Source: Paraburkholderia sp. | Lineage (GTDB): Bacteria > Pseudomonadota > Gammaproteobacteria > Burkholderiales > Burkholderiaceae | Reading direction: 5' to 3' | Length of the DNA stretch: 64,000 nt | Assembly: GCF_028283785.1 (NCBI RefSeq) | Contig: NZ_JAPWKB010000017.1 | Span: 205,675-269,674, forward strand | Part shown: one piece after another, positions 1 to 10,896 of the stretch | Position numbering within the stretch: position 1 is the stretch's first letter | How the letters are laid out: each line of letters begins with the position of its first letter | Position numbers and translations under genes: made by a program | Notes under the pieces: model-generated | Seen by the model: only the letters and a program-made list of their open reading frames with translations | What the model was told of the DNA's origin: nothing | The model's database searches: none

Positions 1-3000
1 GACGAACGGCACCTCGCCGCCGTCCTGCGCCAGCACGCGCGCAACTTCGGTCGCGATCAGCCCACCTACCGACCAGCCGATCAACCGGTACGGGCCGTGC
101 GGCTGCACGCTGCGGATGCGCGCCGCGTAATCTGCAGCGAGTTCCGACAGATCGCCCGGCCACCAGTCTTCGGTGTAGAACGGCGCCTGCACGCCGTACA
201 CGCTCGCCACGCCGTCGAGTGCGGCGGCCAGCGGACGGTAGTCGGCCACCAGACCCGACGCCGGGTGAATTGCGAACACGGTCGGCAGATCGGTGCGCGT
301 GCTCATCGACACGACATTCGCCGCAGGCGATGCCGCGCCGTTTTGCGTCGCGGGCTGCGACGCGGCAAGCGCGCCGAGATGCGCCGCGAGCGCGCGCACC
401 GTCGCATGCTGGAACAACGCTTCGAGCGTGACGCCGGGCAAACCGGCGTCCTTCGCCTTGGCCAGCACTTTCAGCGCGAGCAGCGAATGGCCGCCTGCAT
501 CGAAGAAGTTATCGGTGACGCCGAACTCGCCGCGCGGCAACACGTCCTGCCAGATGCCCAGCAGTTGCGCTTCAAGCGGCGTCTGCGGCGCGGCCTTCGC
601 GGCGGCGTCGCGCGCGTGCGGCGCAGGCAACGCGTGACGGTCGAGCTTGCCGTTTTGCATCAGCGGCAAACGTTCGAGCCGCACCAGCGCGGCCGGCACC
701 ATATACGCCGGCAGACGGCTTTCGAGCACGCCGCGTGCGGTCGTTTCGTCCGCATCGCCGACGAAGTAGCCGACCAGCCGCTTTGCGTCGCCCTCGCCAT
801 GCAGCGCAACCGCGCTCGCTTCGACGCCCGGCGCTTCGCGCAGCACCGCTTCGATTTCACCGAGTTCGATCCGGAAGCCGCGCAGCTTCACCTGCTGATC
901 GAGACGGCCGAGAAAATCGATGCTGCCGTCGGCGCGACGTCGGCACAGATCGCCGCTGCGATACAAGCGCGCGCCCGGAATCAGCGGATCGGGAATAAAG
1001 CTCGCGGCGCTCAGGCCCGGACGATCCAGATAACCGCGTGCGAGCGTCAAGCCGCCGATACACAGTTCGCCCAGCGCGCCGTCCGGCAATTCGTTGCCGT
1101 CGCGGTCCATCACGTACACGCAGCGCGACCCGTAAGGCTCGCCGATCGACACGATGGTCTGATCGGCATCGGCTGCGCGGGTCTCGCGATACATACACGC
1201 CACCGTGGTTTCCGTCGGGCCGTACAGGTTGTCGAGCCGGATATGCGCGAGCGGTCCGTCGCGCCATTGTGCGAGCGCGTCGCCCGGCAAGCCTTCGCCG
1301 CCCACCGTGATCTGCCGCAACGACGCGAGGTCCGCAGCCGGCGGCGGCGTGCGCAGCCATTGCTGCCAGTACGCGGTCGGAATCCGCGAGAACGTCACGC
1401 GGCCTTCCTTCAGATGACGGCTGGTGGTGTCGATGTCCCACAGTTGCGGGCCGCGCATCTCGACCTGGCCGCCCTGGATCAGCGCGGGCAACATCTCGTG
1501 CAGCGCAACGTCGAAATTGATCGTCGACGATTGCAACTGCGTGTCGCGCGCGGTGATGCCGTTCGTGCCGATAAAGTCATCGAGGTGACGGCTCAACGCG
1601 TGATGGCTGACGGCCACACCCTTCGGCCGTCCCGCCGATCCCGACGTGTAGATCACGTAGGCCAGTTGCTCCGGATGAATCGGCGCGTGAACCGCCGACG
1701 CGGCATCGGCGGAAGCCGCCTTGAGCGTTGCGATATCGAACGCGTCGCGACCGGCGAACAGCGCGCCGCACGACGCCAGCGTAGCCGCGTCGCCCAACAC
1801 GCACGACAGTTGCGCCTCGTCGATCATCGCGCGCAGCCGTTCGGCCGGATACGCCGGATCGAGCGGCACGAAAGCCGCGCCCGAGCGCAATACGCCGACC
1901 AGCGCCGCGACCAGTCCGGCCGAGCGCGTCAGGCACAAGCCGACACGGGTTTCGGCATTCGCTCCACGCGCCTGCAAGGTCCGCGCAATCTGCGCCGACC
2001 ACGCATCGAGTTCGCCGTAGGTCAGGCGCTCGCCTTCGCAATGCACGGCGGGCGCGGCCGGTTGCCGCTGCGCTTGCGCCGCGATCCGCGCGCCGATCGG
2101 CGCAAACGGATGCGCGTGCAACGGATCGACGGCACGCTGCGCGAGTTCGGGCGCGAGTTGCAGCGTGGCCGGATGCACGTGCTCGTCGGCGACGATCTGT
2201 TCCAGCACCGACACATAACGGTCGAGCATCGTTTCCACCGTCGATGCATCGAACACGTCGCGCGCGTAGGTCAGCGATACCGCCATCCCGTCGGCACGTT
2301 CGCGCACCGACAGCACCAGATCGAAACGCGCCGTTCCCGTCGACGTATCGACCTGCGATGCGCGCAGACCCGGCAAGCTGAGACCGCCGCCTTGCGCGCC
2401 GTGATCGTAGTTGAACATCACGCTGAAAAGCGGCGTTTGCGTCAGACTGCGATCCGGGCTGAGTGCATCGACGACGCGCGCGAACGGCACGTCCTGATGC
2501 GCCTGCGCTTCGAGTACGCGTTCGCGCACATGCTGCACGAGCGCCGCGACGCTATCGAGTCCGCGCAAATCGCTGCGCACGACCAGCGTATTGACGAAGA
2601 AACCGACCATCTGTTGCGTTTCGAGCCGGTCGCGGCCGGTTGCGGGCACGCCGACGCGAATGTCCTGCTGGCCGCTGTAACGCGCGAGCAGCACGTCGAA
2701 CGCAGCCAGCAACACCATAAAGCCCGTCGCATCGTGACGGCGCGACAACGCACGAACCGCATCGACGGTCGTGGACGCGAGTTCGGTACTCACGCGCCCG
2801 CCTGTCTGGTTACGCGTCGCCGGCGGCCGGCGATCGAACGGCAGTTCGAGCGCAGTCTGCTCGCCGCCGAGCCGCATCCGCCAGAAATCGAGTTCGGCTT
2901 CGGCGCGCGCGAGTTGCGCGGGCGCGTGTTGCCATAGCGCGTAGTCCGCGTATTGCACCGGCAACGGCGCGAGATCGGCGTTGCGGCCTTGCAGGATCGC

Positions 3001-6000
3001 CGCGTACGCGCGCGAAAATTCGTCGAGGATCAACTGGTTCGACCACGCATCCGACACGATGTGGTGCGTGACGACATGCAGCACGTGTTCGCACGCGCCG
3101 AGCCGGATCAGCGTGACACGCAGCAGCGGACCGTGTTCGAGCGCGAACGGTGCGCGCGAAATCGCGTACAGCGCGTCGGCGACACGCTGCGCTTTCGCGT
3201 CGTGCGGCACATCCTCGAAATCGAGCACGGACAACACCGGCTCCGTCACCTCGATAACCTGCATCGGCACGCCGTCCGTTTCGACGAAACGCGTGCGCAA
3301 GGATTCGTGACGCGCGACCAGCACGCTCAGCGCGGCACGCAACGCATCGCGATCCAGCGCGCCGTCCAGTTTGACCGCGCCCGGCAGGTTGTATGCCGCG
3401 CTGTGCGGATTGAGGCGCGAGAAGAACCACAGGCGCGCCTGCGCCGCCGACAGCGGCACGATCGACAGCCCCGCCGCACGCGCCGGAATCACATCGGTCC
3501 ACGTATTCGCAGCGGCGGTCGGCGGTGCAGCTTGCGCATCCCGCGCCGCCAGTTCGGCGACCGCGCGCGCGAGATCCGCGAGTACCGGCGACGCAAAGAC
3601 CAGCCGCACCGGCACGTCGGTTTTCAGCGACGCCCGCAACGCCGCCACCACGCGCAGCGCCAGCAACGACTGACCGCCGAGTTCGAAGAAATGATCGCGC
3701 CGTCCGATCCGCTCGACGCGCAGCAACGGTTGCCAGATCGCCGCGAGCAGGGTTTCGGTGTCGCCTTGCGGCGCTTCCCATCGAGCGTCCGCGTGGACGG
3801 GTTCGGGCAGCGCATGACGATCCACCTTGCCGTTCGCATTCAGCGGCAAACGGTCGAGCGTGATCACCGTTGCCGGCACCATGTAGTCCGGCAACACAGC
3901 GCCGAGCCGTTGCCGCAACTGTTCGCCGAACGTCGCGGTGTCAATCGATGCGTCCGCGCGCGGCGCGACATACGCGACGAGGCGCGCGCCGTCCGCTGCA
4001 TCGCGAGCGACCACGACGGCTTCGCGCACATCCGCATGCGTCAGCAGTTGCGCCTCGATTTCGCCCAGCTCGATCCGGAAGCCGCGAATCTTCACCTGAT
4101 GATCGATCCGCCCGAGATAGTCGAGGCGGCCATCGGCACGCCACATCGCGAGGTCGCCGGTGCGATACAGACGACCGCCGTTCGCGTCGAACGGACTGGC
4201 GACGAACTGCGTCGCCGTCAACGCGCGGCGTCCCATATAACCGCGCGCCAGCCCGACACCGCCGATATACAGCTCGCCCGCCACGTTCGCGGGCGCGAGA
4301 TCGAGATTCGCGTCGAGCACGTACAACTGCGTTCCCGCGACCGGCGCGCCCAGCGCGGGCGATGCATCGGTCACGCGTCCGGCCGCCGACCAGATCGTCG
4401 TTTCGGTCGGGCCGTACATGTTCCACACGTCGATGCCGAGACCGTGCAGGTCGCGCGCCAGATCCGGCTGCAACGCTTCGCCGCCGCACAGCGCCTTGAA
4501 GCGGACCGGCGCGCTGAACGGCCAGCCGCCCGCGCGCAGCAGACGCCAGCCCGCAGGCGTCGATTGCAATGCGGTCGCGTCCGATGCATCGACGAGGCGC
4601 GCCAGCGCCGCACCGTCGCGCGTCGTTTCACGCGAGGCGATCACGATCCGTGCCCCGACCGACAACGGCAGATACAACTCCAGCGCGGCGATATCGAACG
4701 ACAGCGAGGTCACCGCGACCAGCACGTCGTCCGCCGCGAGGCCGGGCGCCTGCTGCATGCCGAGGATAAAGTGGCCCAGCGCCGCGTGCGTCACCATTAC
4801 GCCTTTCGGCTTGCCGGTCGATCCCGACGTATAGATCACGTATGCGAGGCTCTCGCCGTGCACGTCGATCGTCACGCGATCCGACGGCTCGCCGTCCAGA
4901 TTCACGCGATCGAGTTCGAGGACCGGCAGATCGCGCAATCCGTCCACCGATGCGTCGCGCTGCGCCAGATAACTTTGAGTCAGCAGCAGACGCACGCCGC
5001 TATCGGCTGCCATATAGGCACGACGCGCGGCGGGGATCGACGGATCGAGCGGCACGTACGCGCCGCCCGCTTTCAGCACGGCGAGCAAACCTACCACCAT
5101 CTCCAGCGAACGTTCGACGCCGATCCCCACTTTCACGTCCGGCCCGACGCCGAGCGTCGTCAACCGATGCGCGAGGCGATTCGCGCGCGCGTCGAGTTCG
5201 CGATACGTCAGCGTTTGTCCGTCGAATTGCAGCGCGATAGCGTCCGGCGTCGATTCGGCCTGACGCTCGAACAGACGATGCACCGGCATCGCCGCGTCGA
5301 ATGTCAGGTCGTTGCGGCCGCAGGCGAGCAGCCGCTGCCGCTCGCTGTCGTCGAGCAACGCAAGGTTGCGCGCGGCGGGATCGCGCGCGATCTGATGCAG
5401 CACGCCGAGATAGCTGTCGAGCAGACGGGTTGCCGTGTCGTGCTCGAAAATATCGGTGGCGTAGGTCAGCGACAGCTTCAGCCCATCGCCATCGACGGCG
5501 ACGTCGAGCGACAGATCGAACTGCGCCGCCGACGCCACGCCCGTCAACGTACGCGCGACGATTCCCGGCAACGCGAGCGGCGCGGCGTTCTGCGCGCTGT
5601 AGTTGAACATCGCCTGAAACAGCGGCGTATGCGCGACGCTGCGTTGCGGCTGAAGCCGCTCGACCAGCGACGCGAACGGCACGTCCGCATGCGCGTGCGC
5701 GCTCACGACGCGATCACGCACTTCGTCGAGCATCGCGACAAACGGCGCGCTGCGCGGCGTCGTCATCCGGATCACCAGCGTATTGACGAAAAAGCCCAGC
5801 AGCGATTCCGTTTCGAGCCGGTCACGTCCTGCAACCGGCACGCCGACCCGCACGTCCTGCTGGCCGCTATAGCCCTGAAGCAGGCTGCCGAACGCGGCGA
5901 GCAGCGTCATGAAACGGGTTGCGCCATGTTCGTGGGCGCACGCGTCGAGCGATGACGTCAACGCGGCGTCGAGCGTGCGGCGCAGCGTGGCGCCCGCACT

Positions 6001-9000
6001 GCTGCGCGCGCCGTGGCGCGGCCGGTCGGCGGGCAACGCAAGCAACGGCTGTTCGCCGCCGAGCGTGTCCGCCCAGTACGCGCATTGCGCTTCGTGCGCG
6101 GCCGGATCGTGACGGGCGCGCTGCCACACCGCGTAGTCGCCGTACTGGACCGGCAACGCGGGCAAGGAAGGCGCCCGCTCGTGGATCGCGGCTTCGTAGA
6201 AGTGGCCGAATTCACGCAGCAGGATGGCTTGCGACCACGCGTCGGAGACGATGTGCGGCATCGCGAAATGCAACACGGTGTCGTCCGGCGTGTGCGGGTT
6301 CGTCAGCAACGTGACGCGCAGCATCGGACCGCGTTCGAGATCGAACGGCATCCGCGTCAGCGCTTTCAGACGCGCGTCGAGTTCGTCGGCGCCACCGGCA
6401 TGTTCTTCGCGCCAGTCGTACGATCGCGCATCGTCGACCACTTGCCAAGGCTGGCCGTCCGCTTCGACAAAGCGCGTGCGCAGGCTCTCGTGACGATCGA
6501 GCAAACCGTCGAGCGCGCGCCGCACGGCATTGCGATCCAGCGCGCCGGTCAGATTGACGGCGCCGGAAATCGTGTACGCGGCGCTGTCAGGTTCGAGCTT
6601 CCACAGGAACCACAGGCGTTCCTGGCCGTCGGTCAGCGGAATGCGCGCGCCGGCTTCGCGGCGCGTCATCCGGTCAGCCGCGCGAGGCGCCTGCGCGTCG
6701 AGTTCGGCGGCGAGATCGGCCAGCACCGGATTCAGGAACAACGTGCGCAGCGAGACGTCGAGTTCGAGTTCCTGGCGGATCCGCGAGGCCACCCGCATCA
6801 TCAGCAACGAATGGCCGCCCGCTTCGAAGAAGTTGTCGGTGACGCCCACTTCGTCGTGACCGAGCACTGTTTTCCAGATCGCGAGCAACGACGCTTCGAG
6901 CGGCGTGCGCGCGGCCGTACGCTGACGGGTCGCCTCGACGCCGGGCTCAGGCAGCGCGGCGCGATCGAGCTTGCCGTTCTGCATCGTCGGCAAGCGGTCG
7001 AGCCACATCAGCGACGACGGCACCATATAACCCGGCAAACGGCTTTGCAGCACGCGACGGACCACCGCGTCGTCCGCATCGCCGACGACGTAACCGACTA
7101 GCCGTTTCGCGTCGCCTTCACCGCGCAATGCCGCGGCGGCTGCTTCGACACCGGGCGCTTCGCGCAACACCGCTTCGATCTCGCCGAGTTCGATCCGGTA
7201 GCCGCGCAGCTTGATCTGCTGATCGAGCCGGCCAAGAAAATCGATGCTGCCGTCCAGACGACGGCGGCAGAGGTCGCCAGTGCGATACAGGCGGCTGCCC
7301 GCCGGACCGTGCGGATCGGGCACGAAGCGTTCCGCCGTCAACGCGGCGCGCCCCAGATAACCGCGCGCCAGCGTATAACCGCCGATGCACAGCTCGCCGG
7401 TCGCGCCCGGCGGCGCATCGTTGCCGTCGGCATCGCACATGCGCACCGAGCGCGACGGATACGGACCGCCGATCGACACGATGGCCTGCTCTTCGTCGAG
7501 CGCGCGCGTCTCGCGGAACATGCACGCGATCGTCGTTTCAGTCGGCCCGTACAGGTTGTCGAGACGGATGTGGCCGAGCGGCCCGTTGCGCCATTGGCGC
7601 AGCGCATCGCCAGGCAAACCTTCGCCGCCGACCGTGATCTGACGCAGCGACGCGAGCGACGCAGCCGAAGGCGGATCGCGCAGCCATTGCTGCCAGTACG
7701 CGGTCGGAATCCGCGAGAACGTGACCTTTTCTTCGATCAGATGACGGCTGGTGGTTTCCGGGTCCCACAGTTGCGGGCCGCGCATTTCCACCTGACCGCC
7801 CATCAGCAGCGCGGGCAGCAGTTCATGCAGCGCGACGTCGAAATTGATCGTCGACGATTGCAGCACCTTGTCCGTCGCGGCAATGCCGTACGTGCCGATA
7901 AAGTCGTCCAGATGCTGCGACAACGTGCCATGCGTGATAGCAACGCCCTTCGGACGACCGGTCGAACCCGACGTGTAGATCACATACGCTAGTTGCTCCG
8001 GATGAATCGCGGCGACGCACGGCGCGCTGTCGGCGTGTGCGGATTCATTGGTAGTTTCAGCGGAGTCGGCGAGCGCCGCGATATCCACGGCCTCGCGATC
8101 TCGCAGCAGATCGCCGAGCCGTTGTGCGCCGGTCTGATCCACCAGCACGCGCTCGATGCCCGCGTCGTCGAGCATCGCCGCGAGCCGTTCGAGCGGATAC
8201 GCGGGATCGAGCGGCACGAACGCCGCGCCCGATTTCAACACGCCGAGCACGCCTGCCGCCAGCGCGGCCGATCGCTCGACGCACAGGCCGATCCGTTGGT
8301 CCGCGGTCACGCCGAGCCGGTTCAGACGCGCGGCGATGCGGTTGGTCCAGCGTTCGAGTTCGCCATACGCGAGCCGTTCGCCCTCGCAGTGCAGCGCGGG
8401 CGCGTGCGGCTGCAACGCGGCGCGTCGGCTGAAGCGCGCGCCGGTTGCATCGAATGCGGTGCGCAACGCGTGCGCGTCGCCGGACTGCGCATGCGTCAGC
8501 GCAATCTGCGACAACGGTTGATCGACGACGCTCGCGGCTTGCGCGAGCACTGCGCCGAGATGGTCGAGCATCTGCTGGACGATGGCTTCGTCGAACAGGT
8601 CCGCCGCGTAGTTGAACGACAGACGCAGCGTGTCGTCACGTTCGACCGCGTTCAGCACGAGGTCGAAACGCGCGGTGGGCAGATCGCCCGACAGTTCGGA
8701 CACATGCAATCCAGCCACGTCGAACGCAACCCGTTGCGCGCGTGTGTGGTTGAACATCACCTGGAACAGCGGCGTCTGCCCGGCGCTGCGCTCGGGTTGC
8801 AGCACCTCGACCAGTTGCGCGAACGGCAACGCGTCGTGACGATGCGCGTCGAGCACGCATTGATGAAGCTGGCCGAGCAACGCACCGAAACTCGGCACGT
8901 GATTGAGGTCGGCGCGAATCACCAGCGTGTTGACGAAAAAGCCGATCAGCCGTTCCGTTTCCAGACGGCTGCGGCCCGATACCGGCACGCCGATCCGTAC

Positions 9001-10896
9001 ATCCTTCTGACCGGTATACCGTGCGAGCAGCACCGCATACGCCGACAGCAACAACGTAAACAGCGTCGTGCGATGTGCGGCCGCGAGTTGCTTCAACGCG
9101 CGCGTTTGCGCGGCGTCGAGCGTCATGCCGACGCGCGCGCCGGGTACGTTGCGAATGCCCGCGCGCTTCTTCGTGACCGGCAGTTCGAGTGCGGCCGGCG
9201 TGTCGCCGAGTTGGCCCGTCCAGTACTGGAGATCGGTTTCGCGCTCGCCGTCGTCCGACCATTCCTGCTGCCACGCGGCGAAGTCGCCGTATTGCACGGG
9301 CAACGCAGCCGCTGTGAGGCTGCGGCCTTCGCACAGATCGCCGTAAGCGGCGACGAATTCGTCGAGCAGCAGTTTGACGGACGCGTGATCCGCGATGATG
9401 TGATGCATCGACACATGCAGCACATGCGACACGCTGGCTGCAGACTCTGCCGACCCTTCGCGCAGCAATGCGACGCGCAGCAACGGCCCGCGTGTCAGGT
9501 CGAACGGTTCGAGCGACAAGGCCTGCAAGCGCTGGTCGAGCGACGCGGATGCGGATGTGGACACCGCATCCGTCGCATCGATCTGCGACCACGCGTAATT
9601 CACGCCGCCGACGATTTGCGCGACCTGTCCGTCGTTTTCTTCGAAATGCGTGCGCAGCGATTCATGCCGCGCGACCACATGATCGAGCGCGGCACGCAGC
9701 CGTTCGACATCCAGCGCGCCTTCGAGTCGAAGCGCACCGGCGATGTTGTAACTCGCGTCGTCCGGGCTGAGTTGCCACAGGAACCACAAACGCGCCTGCG
9801 CCGACGACAGCGGAAAACGGTGCGACCGCCCTTCGAGCGGCATCACCGGAAGCTGTTTGCCGGACATGCCGCGCTCGCGCAAACGCGCGCGGAAAGTCGC
9901 TCGCTTGTCCGACGGCAAGCCCGCGTAGCTTCGCGCGATCGCCGCCATATCCGGTTGCGGCGCGGCCGGTGGTTGCGGTTGCGGTTGTGCAGCGGGTTTC
10001 GACGTTAAGCCCGCTAAGGCAGGCTCCGATTCGGCCTGAGCCTCGGCCGGTTTTGCGACGGCCGACTGCACGCCCGCTTCGCGCGCCTTGCGCTTCAGGA
10101 ACGGACAGACATCGGCGGCCGCGACGTTTTTATCGTCGAGGAAATACTGTTTCCATTCGAGATTGCCGGGATCGCCGTAAAAGCCGAGGTCCGGATGCGC
10201 GGGCGTATCGTCCCAGGTTTCCAGACGCTTTCGAACCTGATTGCGCGCCTCGCGGCCGATCACCTTGTTGGTGATCGTATCGACGAACACGCTGCGCGGC
10301 TGGAACAGCAGCACCATGCCCGGACCGAGATTGCGGCTGTGACGCAACTGGAACGACGGGCACGCGCACACGACGAACATCTGCACACCCGCGAACGAGA
10401 ACTCCCAGTCCTCGTGCGACGGCTCCGGCTGCTGGTCGGCGGTCGGATCGGGATCGACGTTATGCAGTTGCTGGAGCGCGTCCCAGAAGAGCCCGTGATA
10501 GTCGTCGTGCGACAGCGGGACCGCGTCCGGCTCGAAAAACACCGCGATATTGTTCTTGCGATATTGCGGCAACGACGCGAGTTCCGCGAACGTCTGCATG
10601 GTCGCAGGCAGATCGCGAATGTCCTTGCCGTTGACGAAGGAATAGAACATCTCGCCGCGCCGCTCGGCCATCGTGCCGAAGAAGCACGGATACGCGGGGT
10701 CCATCACCTGCTCGCGCAAGGTCTCGTACGACGCATCGAGCCATGCGGGCGGCTGTGCCGCCGCGCCGGTCACACGTCCGGCAATGATCCGGCTTTTCCA
10801 GTCCGCCGCATCGAAGCCGCTCATGGTGGTCTCCTCGTCGATCGTGTCCAGCGACGACGTTGCGTTGTGTTGCGTCATCTCTTCGTTCGTCCGCAT
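1..10896 (-). CDS. Trimodular NRPS with N-terminal YqcI/YcgG (GntA-like) oxygenase domain; 3' end off the window
   Basis: One uninterrupted minus-strand frame of about 3,632 codons. Rough residue order: YqcI/YcgG domain 25-270 (YPCFFGTMAERRGEMFYSF, then CACPSFQLRHSRNLGPG); Ala/Pro/Gln-rich linker 270-320; C1 from about 355 (HHIIADHAS); A1 (YVIYTSGSTGRPKG near 975); T1 (DNFFEAGGHSLL near 1358); C2; A2; T2 (DHFFELGGQSLL near 2409); C3 (HHIVSDAWS); A3; T3 (DNFFDAGGHSLL near 3468); and the start of a thioesterase with GWSVGG near 3607. By eye A2 reads DILQLGMIWK, the glycine code. A1 reads DVHRIVLIAK and A3 DVHRIVLVAK, for which I know no substrate. YqcI/YcgG proteins include the heme N-hydroxylase GntA. 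I infer the last NRPS of a siderophore-like line making X-Gly-X. The start at 10896 has AGAGG upstream; ATG at 10824 with GAGGAG is also possible. Confidence 0.93.
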   Translation of the reverse strand, partial: MRTNEEMTQHNATSSLDTIDEETTMSGFDAADWKSRIIAGRVTGAAAQPPAWLDASYETLREQVMDPAYPCFFGTMAERRGEMFYSFVNGKDIRDLPATMQTFAELASLPQYRKNNIAVFFEPDAVPLSHDDYHGLFWDALQQLHNVDPDPTADQQPEPSHEDWEFSFAGVQMFVVCACPSFQLRHSRNLGPGMVLLFQPRSVFVDTITNKVIGREARNQVRKRLETWDDTPAHPDLGFYGDPGNLEWKQYFLDDKNVAAADVCPFLKRKAREAGVQSAVAKPAEAQAESEPALAGLTSKPAAQPQPQPPAAPQPDMAAIARSYAGLPSDKRATFRARLRERGMSGKQLPVMPLEGRSHRFPLSSAQARLWFLWQLSPDDASYNIAGALRLEGALDVERLRAALDHVVARHESLRTHFEENDGQVAQIVGGVNYAWSQIDATDAVSTSASASLDQRLQALSLEPFDLTRGPLLRVALLREGSAESAASVSHVLHVSMHHIIADHASVKLLLDEFVAAYGDLCEGRSLTAAALPVQYGDFAAWQQEWSDDGERETDLQYWTGQLGDTPAALELPVTKKRAGIRNVPGARVGMTLDAAQTRALKQLAAAHRTTLFTLLLSAYAVLLARYTGQKDVRIGVPVSGRSRLETERLIGFFVNTLVIRADLNHVPSFGALLGQLHQCVLDAHRHDALPFAQLVEVLQPERSAGQTPLFQVMFNHTRAQRVAFDVAGLHVSELSGDLPTARFDLVLNAVERDDTLRLSFNYAADLFDEAIVQQMLDHLGAVLAQAASVVDQPLSQIALTHAQSGDAHALRTAFDATGARFSRRAALQPHAPALHCEGERLAYGELERWTNRIAARLNRLGVTADQRIGLCVERSAALAAGVLGVLKSGAAFVPLDPAYPLERLAAMLDDAGIERVLVDQTGAQRLGDLLRDREAVDIAALADSAETTNESAHADSAPCVAAIHPEQLAYVIYTSGSTGRPKGVAITHGTLSQHLDDFIGTYGIAATDKVLQSSTINFDVALHELLPALLMGGQVEMRGPQLWDPETTSRHLIEEKVTFSRIPTAYWQQWLRDPPSAASLASLRQITVGGEGLPGDALRQWRNGPLGHIRLDNLYGPTETTIACMFRETRALDEEQAIVSIGGPYPSRSVRMCDADGNDAPPGATGELCIGGYTLARGYLGRAALTAERFVPDPHGPAGSRLYRTGDLCRRRLDGSIDFLGRLDQQIKLRGYRIELGEIEAVLREAPGVEAAAAALRGEGDAKRLVGYVVGDADDAVVRRVLQSRLPGYMVPSSLMWLDRLPTMQNGKLDRAALPEPGVEATRQRTAARTPLEASLLAIWKTVLGHDEVGVTDNFFEAGGHSLLMMRVASRIRQELELDVSLRTLFLNPVLADLAAELDAQAPRAADRMTRREAGARIPLTDGQERLWFLWKLEPDSAAYTISGAVNLTGALDRNAVRRALDGLLDRHESLRTRFVEADGQPWQVVDDARSYDWREEHAGGADELDARLKALTRMPFDLERGPMLRVTLLTNPHTPDDTVLHFAMPHIVSDAWSQAILLREFGHFYEAAIHERAPSLPALPVQYGDYAVWQRARHDPAAHEAQCAYWADTLGGEQPLLALPADRPRHGARSSAGATLRRTLDAALTSSLDACAHEHGATRFMTLLAAFGSLLQGYSGQQDVRVGVPVAGRDRLETESLLGFFVNTLVIRMTTPRSAPFVAMLDEVRDRVVSAHAHADVPFASLVERLQPQRSVAHTPLFQAMFNYSAQNAAPLALPGIVARTLTGVASAAQFDLSLDVAVDGDGLKLSLTYATDIFEHDTATRLLDSYLGVLHQIARDPAARNLALLDDSERQRLLACGRNDLTFDAAMPVHRLFERQAESTPDAIALQFDGQTLTYRELDARANRLAHRLTTLGVGPDVKVGIGVERSLEMVVGLLAVLKAGGAYVPLDPSIPAARRAYMAADSGVRLLLTQSYLAQRDASVDGLRDLPVLELDRVNLDGEPSDRVTIDVHGESLAYVIYTSGSTGKPKGVMVTHAALGHFILGMQQAPGLAADDVLVAVTSLSFDIAALELYLPLSVGARIVIASRETTRDGAALARLVDASDATALQSTPAGWRLLRAGGWPFSAPVRFKALCGGEALQPDLARDLHGLGIDVWNMYGPTETTIWSAAGRVTDASPALGAPVAGTQLYVLDANLDLAPANVAGELYIGGVGLARGYMGRRALTATQFVASPFDANGGRLYRTGDLAMWRADGRLDYLGRIDHQVKIRGFRIELGEIEAQLLTHADVREAVVVARDAADGARLVAYVAPRADASIDTATFGEQLRQRLGAVLPDYMVPATVITLDRLPLNANGKVDRHALPEPVHADARWEAPQGDTETLLAAIWQPLLRVERIGRRDHFFELGGQSLLALRVVAALRASLKTDVPVRLVFASPVLADLARAVAELAARDAQAAPPTAAANTWTDVIPARAAGLSIVPLSAAQARLWFFSRLNPHSAAYNLPGAVKLDGALDRDALRAALSVLVARHESLRTRFVETDGVPMQVIEVTEPVLSVLDFEDVPHDAKAQRVADALYAISRAPFALEHGPLLRVTLIRLGACEHVLHVVTHHIVSDAWSNQLILDEFSRAYAAILQGRNADLAPLPVQYADYALWQHAPAQLARAEAELDFWRMRLGGEQTALELPFDRRPPATRNQTGGRVSTELASTTVDAVRALSRRHDATGFMVLLAAFDVLLARYSGQQDIRVGVPATGRDRLETQQMVGFFVNTLVVRSDLRGLDSVAALVQHVRERVLEAQAHQDVPFARVVDALSPDRSLTQTPLFSVMFNYDHGAQGGGLSLPGLRASQVDTSTGTARFDLVLSVRERADGMAVSLTYARDVFDASTVETMLDRYVSVLEQIVADEHVHPATLQLAPELAQRAVDPLHAHPFAPIGARIAAQAQRQPAAPAVHCEGERLTYGELDAWSAQIARTLQARGANAETRVGLCLTRSAGLVAALVGVLRSGAAFVPLDPAYPAERLRAMIDEAQLSCVLGDAATLASCGALFAGRDAFDIATLKAASADAASAVHAPIHPEQLAYVIYTSGSAGRPKGVAVSHHALSRHLDDFIGTNGITARDTQLQSSTINFDVALHEMLPALIQGGQVEMRGPQLWDIDTTSRHLKEGRVTFSRIPTAYWQQWLRTPPPAADLASLRQITVGGEGLPGDALAQWRDGPLAHIRLDNLYGPTETTVACMYRETRAADADQTIVSIGEPYGSRCVYVMDRDGNELPDGALGELCIGGLTLARGYLDRPGLSAASFIPDPLIPGARLYRSGDLCRRRADGSIDFLGRLDQQVKLRGFRIELGEIEAVLREAPGVEASAVALHGEGDAKRLVGYFVGDADETTARGVLESRLPAYMVPAALVRLERLPLMQNGKLDRHALPAPHARDAAAKAAPQTPLEAQLLGIWQDVLPRGEFGVTDNFFDAGGHSLLALKVLAKAKDAGLPGVTLEALFQHATVRALAAHLGALAASQPATQNGAASPAANVVSMSTRTDLPTVFAIHPASGLVADYRPLAAALDGVASVYGVQAPFYTEDWWPGDLSELAADYAARIRSVQPHGPYRLIGWSVGGLIATEVARVLAQDGGEVPFV

